64,000 nucleotides of DNA from assembly GCA_017416765.1 (NCBI GenBank), contig JAFQBE010000035.1:1-64000 (forward strand), read 5' to 3'. Source of the stretch: Clostridia bacterium (GTDB lineage Bacteria; Bacillota; Clostridia; Oscillospirales; Acutalibacteraceae). The notes beneath the pieces are model-generated. The model made no database searches, was not told where the DNA came from, and saw only the letters and a list, made by a program, of their open reading frames with translations. Below, one piece after another: positions 59,714 to 64,000 of the stretch. Position 1 is the stretch's first letter. Each line of letters starts with the position of its first letter. Both the position numbers and the translations under genes were made by a program.

Positions 59714-61168
59714 ATGATAAATCCCGTCAAGTATATCTTTTCGAAAGAAGAGCATGGCGACAGCGTGGCAAACCGCAGGCTGTTCAACTACGGTCTGGGT
59801 CTTGCGGGTCAGAACATGACCTACAGCTATATTTCGGGTTGGCTGCGCTACTTCTGCATCAACATGCTTCACATTGATGCTGCCAAAGTCGGAGGCATAT
59901 TTTTTGCCAGCAACATATGGGATGCCGTTAACGACCCGCTTATAGGCTCGTTTGTTGACCGCCACAGAAGCAAAAAAGGCGAAAAGCTCCGCCCCTACCT
60001 TATTTACACTCCACCGATAATCGGTGCATTGAGCTTTGCGATGTTCTTTAACATTGAAGGTCTTTCCGAAGTCTTAAAGCTTTGCTACATACTGCTTATT
60101 TTCTTTATCTGGGACTTTATCTATTCGTTCCAGGATGTTGCGCTTTGGGGCATGGTTTCCGTCTGTTCGCCCAGCTCGAAGGAGCGTTCACGCGCAGCAA
60201 AGTGGGCAGGTATCGGCGCAGGTGCAGGTTCAACTGTTGCAAGCTTTTTTCAGACCTTCCGCAGCGCATTCCTCGGCTTGGGTTTGAGCGATTACGAGGT
60301 CTTCCTGCTGTTTGCTTTTATCTTTGGTTTTCTTGGCGAAATTATTTCAATGCGCGCACACAAAATGCCTGAGCGTGTTCAGAGCGATACACCTAAGGAA
60401 AGCCTGTTCAAAACTATCGGCTATCTTAAATACAACCGTACACTTATCCTTATTTCCGTTGCAAGAATATTGTGCAACCTCAATTTCAAGGTGCAGAATG
60501 CATATTTCTTTGAAAGTTCAACCAACAATATCTTCAGCGGTATTGACGGCATGAACCTTGAATTCCTTTTCGGTACACTCAGCGGACTTACCTCCGCAGG
60601 CGCAGTATTCTTTGCCACACAGCTTGCCGAAAAATGCGGCGGCATGAAGAAGCTGCTTGTCACTGCAAGTGTTGCTGAAATTGCCTGCCGTGCTGTTGCC
60701 TTCTTTGTCGGCTTCAAAAGTCCCACTCAGGTTATTATCTGCGGCTTGCTGTTCAGCATTTTCGGCGTATTCACAAGCAACAAGGATTTTGCCCACCGTT
60801 CACTCATAAGCGATTCCATTGACGATGTTGAATACCGTACAGGCGTTAGAATTGAAGGTATATCCTTTTCAATGCAGAACTTTGTCAGCAAAATCAACAC
60901 CGGCACAACAAGCCTTATGGAGGGCATTATCCTGAAGCTTCTGCGCTATGACAGCAAAATTCCCCGCACAGCGCAGAACGCAACCTTCATGAAAATGCAG
61001 TGGCCGATGTATGCGCTCGGTCCGGCAATAGGCGCAGCACTTTACCTTATAGTTATTCTGTTTGTTAAAGATAATAAGGAAGAAAGGCTTCGCGTTGAAT
61101 ACGAGCTTCGTCAGCGCCGCGAACGCGCAAAGGAACTTGAACAAACCGAAAACGCTACAGTTAGTTAA
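59714..61168 (+). CDS. GPH-family (MFS_2) sugar:cation symporter-like transporter
   Basis: A 484-residue polytopic protein of the melibiose-permease-like group: NDPLIGSFVDRHRSKKGEKLRPYLIYTP is the conserved loop 2-3 motif, and FIYSFQDVALWGMVSVCS and NFVSKINTGTTSLMEGI are family segments. The cytosolic tail is short and charged (RQRRERAKELEQTE). AAAGGGG precedes the ATG. It is transcribed away from the glycogen operon, which suggests, but does not prove, supply of a hexose or disaccharide for storage. It is the third GPH-type transporter in the window. Confidence 0.85.
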   Translation: MINPVKYIFSKEEHGDSVANRRLFNYGLGLAGQNMTYSYISGWLRYFCINMLHIDAAKVGGIFFASNIWDAVNDPLIGSFVDRHRSKKGEKLRPYLIYTPPIIGALSFAMFFNIEGLSEVLKLCYILLIFFIWDFIYSFQDVALWGMVSVCSPSSKERSRAAKWAGIGAGAGSTVASFFQTFRSAFLGLGLSDYEVFLLFAFIFGFLGEIISMRAHKMPERVQSDTPKESLFKTIGYLKYNRTLILISVARILCNLNFKVQNAYFFESSTNNIFSGIDGMNLEFLFGTLSGLTSAGAVFFATQLAEKCGGMKKLLVTASVAEIACRAVAFFVGFKSPTQVIICGLLFSIFGVFTSNKDFAHRSLISDSIDDVEYRTGVRIEGISFSMQNFVSKINTGTTSLMEGIILKLLRYDSKIPRTAQNATFMKMQWPMYALGPAIGAALYLIVILFVKDNKEERLRVEYELRQRRERAKELEQTENATVS

Positions 61169-61195
61169 ATTACAGTTTAGCGAGTTCCTCGCAAA

Positions 61196-61560
61196 ACTGT
61201 AACAATGTAAAATGAAAAATTAAAAATGGAAAATTGTGGGAGGGCTTTGCCCTCACCCATTTGAAAATATTATTTATTATCTGACGAGAAGTTAAAAATG
61301 TTCTGAATTGAAAATTAAGATAACAGATAAGAGATAAAAAATAATAGATAATAATTGTCGGCGATTGCCGGTGGGATACCCTAATCCGAACGTAGAATTC
61401 GCTGTCATTCTGAGCGTAAGCGAAGAATCTTAAAGGTTTAAAAGATCCTTCACTTCGTTCAGGATGACACTCTGTAAGGTTTCATTTTAAATTCGGAGCG
61501 AAGCGACCCTTAATTTTCCACTTTCCATTTTCAATTTTCAATTCAGTTTGACAAACTGCA
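61196..61560. repeat. Intergenic repeat cluster C
   Basis: The 411-bp gap contains no gene. From left: A-rich AAATTAAAAATGGAAAATTG words, a GAGGGC-ttt-GCCCTC hairpin (~61240), AGATAAGAGATAAAAAATAA words, an imperfect inverted repeat of ~28 nt (61403-61431 with 61442-61469; arms begin TGTCATTCTGAGCG and its complement), an inverted copy of the 24-nt repeat (61494-61517), then T-rich mirror words. It shares its parts with the clusters at 31500 and 36407. Confidence 0.75.
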
Positions 61561-61579
61561 ATTTGAAAGGGAGTACATC

Positions 61580-62323
61580 TTGACCAAACGACCACGCATA
61601 CATTTAATTGACGAAATACGCGGGCTTGCAATAATTCTCATGTTTTTTTACCATGCGTTTTATATGCTGGGGTATCAGTTTGACTTTAAACTGATGAGTG
61701 ATGCGCAAAAATTTTTTGAGCCGCTTCAGCCACCCTTTGCCTGCCTTTTTATACTGATTTCAGGCTACTCGTCAAACCTTTCGCACAGCAATTTCAAGCG
61801 CGGACTGCGTCTGCTGTTAATTTCGCTCGGGTTTACAGCGGTTACAGTTTTGCTGCTGCCAAAGCTCGGCTTTTACGGCGCAGAAATTTATTTCGGAATT
61901 CTTCACCTGTTAAGCGTTTCCATGCTTCTCTTTGCATTAACTCAAAAGCTTTCCGCAAAAATTCCCGAAAAGGTCGGTATAATTCTCTGCCTTTTGCTTT
62001 TTATTCTCACCTACAGCGTGCAAAGCGGCAGATTGCTGTTCATTAACCTGCCCGACGTACTTTACGCAAACGGCTTTACCGCAATTTTCGGTTTTATGCC
62101 CGCAGGCTACTATTCAGCGGATTATTTTCCGATACTTCCCTATGTTTTCATGTTCTTCTGCGGTGCTTTTATCGGCAGGTATTTTGAAAAAAATACCCTT
62201 CCGCGCCAGTTTTATGCCCTGCATTGCAGGCCTTTGGCGGCAATCGGCAAAAAAACTTTAATAATTTATATACTTCATTGGCCTTTAATCTTCGTATTGG
62301 GCTTGATAATCTCAAAATTTTAA
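61580..62323 (+). CDS. Membrane acyltransferase-like protein, DUF1624/HGSNAT type
   Basis: A 247-residue polytopic protein. The N-terminus RIHLIDEIRGLAIILMFFYHAFYML carries the DUF1624 (heparan-alpha-glucosaminide N-acetyltransferase catalytic) signature with a conserved helix-1 His; LFILISGYSSNLSHSNFKRG and the C-terminal IGKKTLIIYILHWPLIF support it. It probably transfers an acyl group across the membrane; the acceptor is unknown. It starts with TTG at 61580 behind AAAGGGAG. zapA follows at 40 bp. Confidence 0.82.
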   Translation: MTKRPRIHLIDEIRGLAIILMFFYHAFYMLGYQFDFKLMSDAQKFFEPLQPPFACLFILISGYSSNLSHSNFKRGLRLLLISLGFTAVTVLLLPKLGFYGAEIYFGILHLLSVSMLLFALTQKLSAKIPEKVGIILCLLLFILTYSVQSGRLLFINLPDVLYANGFTAIFGFMPAGYYSADYFPILPYVFMFFCGAFIGRYFEKNTLPRQFYALHCRPLAAIGKKTLIIYILHWPLIFVLGLIISKF

Positions 62324-62363
62324 TGTATAATATGTTTAATTATAAATTAAGGTGGCTATACTA

Positions 62364-62708
62364 ATGGATAAAAACAAAATCAGACTTAACATCTGCGGTA
62401 CAGACTATTCCATCACAACAGAGGACGATCCCAAATATGTTCTCGCTCTCGGTGATGAGCTTGATGCCCTGCTTACCAAAACTCTCCGCGAAAATTCACG
62501 ACTTTCCGTAACTCAGGCTGCTATTCTTGCCGCACTTGAATATGCAGACATGTACAAAAAGGCAGAAGTCAGCGCAGACAACCTGCGCAGCCAGATCAAG
62601 GAATACCTTGAGGATTCTGCCCGCTCAAAGATGGATGCTGAAATTGCAAAGCGCGAAGTAGAAAGACTTACAAGGGAGCTGCAGAATGTTCAGGCAAAGC
62701 TCGGTTGA
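62364..62708 (+). CDS. zapA: Cell division protein ZapA
   Basis: A 114-residue FtsZ-associated protein that bundles FtsZ filaments at the Z-ring. The N-terminal globular part (KIRLNICGTDYSITTEDDPKYV, then LALGDELDALL) is followed by a long C-terminal coiled coil. The ATG at 62364 has AAGGTGG at proper distance; a GTG at 62352 overlaps that ribosome site. Its end overlaps the U32 peptidase gene by 23 bp. Confidence 0.9.
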   Translation: MDKNKIRLNICGTDYSITTEDDPKYVLALGDELDALLTKTLRENSRLSVTQAAILAALEYADMYKKAEVSADNLRSQIKEYLEDSARSKMDAEIAKREVERLTRELQNVQAKLG

Positions 62709-64000
62709 GATACTTGCCCCTGCAGGAACATATGAGGCTGTCGAGGCGGCAGTGCGCTGCGGCGCAAACGCTGTTTACCTCGGCGGCAAAGCCCTTAATG
62801 CCCGCCGTAACGCGGGCAATTTTTCTTTGCAGGAGCTTAAAAGTGCGGTTTCATACTGCCACGCACGCGGCGTACAGGTTCATATGACGCTGAATACCCT
62901 TGCAACCGATGCAGAGCTTAAAAACGATGTGCAGATTTGCATACGCGATGCGTGTACAGCGGGTGTTGACGCGCTTATAGTTCAGGACCTCGGCGTTTTT
63001 GCAATAATAAAAAAATGCGCGCCGGATATGCCCGTTCACGCATCAACTCAGCTTTCCGTTCACACCCTTTCAGGTGTAAAGCAGCTTGCGGAAATGGGCT
63101 TTACCCGCGCCGTACTCGCAAGAGAACTGTCGCTTGATGAAATTGAATATATAACAAAAAATTCACCGATTGAAATTGAGGTTTTTGTTCACGGTGCGCT
63201 GTGCATGTGCGTTTCGGGTCAATGCCTGATGAGCGCAATGCTCGGTTCGCGCAGTGCAAACCGCGGACTTTGTGCGCAACCCTGCCGTCTGCCCTTTGCC
63301 GCAGAAAACGGCACGGGCAACGACCTGAGCCTTAAAGATTTATCGGCGGTTGATTACCTTAATAAGCTCAAAGAATTCGGTGTAAAATCGTTTAAGATTG
63401 AGGGCAGAATGAAGCGCCCGGAATATGTTGCCGCGGCAGTTACAGCCTGCAACAATGCGCTGAACGGTGTCGAAGATTCAGCCCTTCGAAATAACCTGCG
63501 CGGTGTATTTTCACGCTCGGGCTTCACACACGGCTACCTTACAAACGAGCTTGGCAGAGATATGTTCGGCATACGCAGTAAGGACGATGTGCTTTCCGCC
63601 CGCCCCGCACTCAAAGAACTTGCACACCTTTACGAAAAGGAAGTGCCGCTGGTTGGTGTCAGCTTCATGTTCTGCGCCTACGAAGGGGAAACTGCATCCC
63701 TTTCCGCAAAGGCTATGGGCAAAAGCGTTTTTGTTGAGGGTGACGCAGTAGCTGAACCCGCAAAAAATGTACCGCTCAGCGAAGAAAAAATAAAACAGCA
63801 GCTTGAAAAATGCGGCGGTACGGCATTTTTTGCCCAAGAAATTGAAACCGATATTGACGAAAACATTTCTCTTCCGCTCTCCTCAATTAACGCATTGCGC
63901 AGAGCGGCATTAGACGCACTTTACGAAAAGTTAACCGAGCCTTACACACGCCCCTTCCACAGCACAAATGTGGAAAACTCGGTGAAAAAGGTGAATAACC
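62686..64000 (+). CDS. U32-family peptidase (partial, runs off the window)
   Basis: The reading frame is open from ATG 62686 (AAGGGAG upstream) to the window end, at least 438 codons. It opens SSVEILAPAGTYEAVEAAVR and GANAVYLGGKALNARRNAGN, and carries the U32 signature EVFVHGALCMCVSGQCLMS followed by SANRGLCAQPCRLPF and KSFKIEGRMKRPEYVA. U32 proteins include collagenase-like peptidases and Cys-rich RNA-modification enzymes (RlhA, TrhP). With a probable DUF3656-like C-terminal region this resembles the RlhA (23S rRNA C2501 hydroxylation) type, but the end is missing. It is translationally coupled to zapA. Confidence 0.9.
   Translation, partial: MFRQSSVEILAPAGTYEAVEAAVRCGANAVYLGGKALNARRNAGNFSLQELKSAVSYCHARGVQVHMTLNTLATDAELKNDVQICIRDACTAGVDALIVQDLGVFAIIKKCAPDMPVHASTQLSVHTLSGVKQLAEMGFTRAVLARELSLDEIEYITKNSPIEIEVFVHGALCMCVSGQCLMSAMLGSRSANRGLCAQPCRLPFAAENGTGNDLSLKDLSAVDYLNKLKEFGVKSFKIEGRMKRPEYVAAAVTACNNALNGVEDSALRNNLRGVFSRSGFTHGYLTNELGRDMFGIRSKDDVLSARPALKELAHLYEKEVPLVGVSFMFCAYEGETASLSAKAMGKSVFVEGDAVAEPAKNVPLSEEKIKQQLEKCGGTAFFAQEIETDIDENISLPLSSINALRRAALDALYEKLTEPYTRPFHSTNVENSVKKVNN

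Noticed and set aside
61196-61579. Insertion sequence in the 61-kb gap
   Set aside because: No transposase frame and no clear target duplication; only small repeat words are present.

Overview
The window reads as one chromosomal segment of a low-to-mid GC, spore-forming Clostridia, most likely an Oscillospirales/Ruminococcaceae-type gut bacterium. This rests on gene content, not on a database match: SpoVAC and SpoVAD, a two-gene SufC-SufB Fe-S module, a GlgC/GlgD/GlgA/GlgB glycogen operon, archaeal-type phosphoglycerate mutase, one-chain PurL, class B sortase, DUF6809-like protein, frequent TTG starts with strong AGGAGG-type ribosome sites, and sigma-A promoters that often carry an extended TGn -10. 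No rRNA, tRNA, CRISPR array, transposase or prophage was seen.

Layout. 0.1-6 kb: secreted esterase (-), spoVAD with a 50-codon ORF behind it, a GH39-like glycosidase and a secreted GH98-like glycosidase. 6-11 kb: EF-G-like GTPase (-), peptide-type binding lipoprotein with a VanZ-like membrane protein, and a small MGMT-family protein. 11-16 kb: RlmD followed by an acyltransferase / MFS / acyltransferase cassette and an AT-rich orphan ORF. 16-19 kb: spoVAC and a secreted ceramidase-like protein (-). 19-26 kb: a probable seven-gene run (extracytoplasmic protein, sufC, sufB, GPH transporter, GtrA-like, PrsA-like foldase lipoprotein, MATE). 26-30 kb: wall-anchor-type protein, class B sortase, LCP ligase, lipoprotein and pyrophosphatase. 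30-43 kb (mostly -): zinc-ribbon membrane protein, DUF6809-like, SDR, repeat-rich lipoprotein, CBS/CorC protein, alanine racemase, MetY, ApgM and PurL. 43-46 kb (+): murA, walJ-like, rlmH. 46-53 kb (-): zinc-ribbon protein with a structured leader, secreted EEP phosphodiesterase, GPH transporter with a long cytoplasmic tail, epimerase and a histidine-phosphatase homologue. 53-60 kb: XRE regulator and the glycogen operon. 60-64 kb: another GPH transporter, DUF1624 protein, zapA and a U32 peptidase cut by the window end.

The genes are mainly housekeeping (envelope synthesis, translation, purines, glycogen storage) mixed with secreted hydrolases suited to host or diet glycans and lipids. Several intergenic stretches hold structured or repeated DNA.

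The most interesting is 46559-46788 on the minus strand. A promoter starts transcription at the base of a 123-nt element closed by a 14-bp stem. A UUCG-loop terminator with a U-tract follows, then the ribosome site of a zinc-ribbon membrane protein gene. This is the layout of a leader riboregulator or of an independent small RNA. The second is 45779-45981, a run of different short hairpins separated by a constant GCGATATA word that changes orientation halfway.
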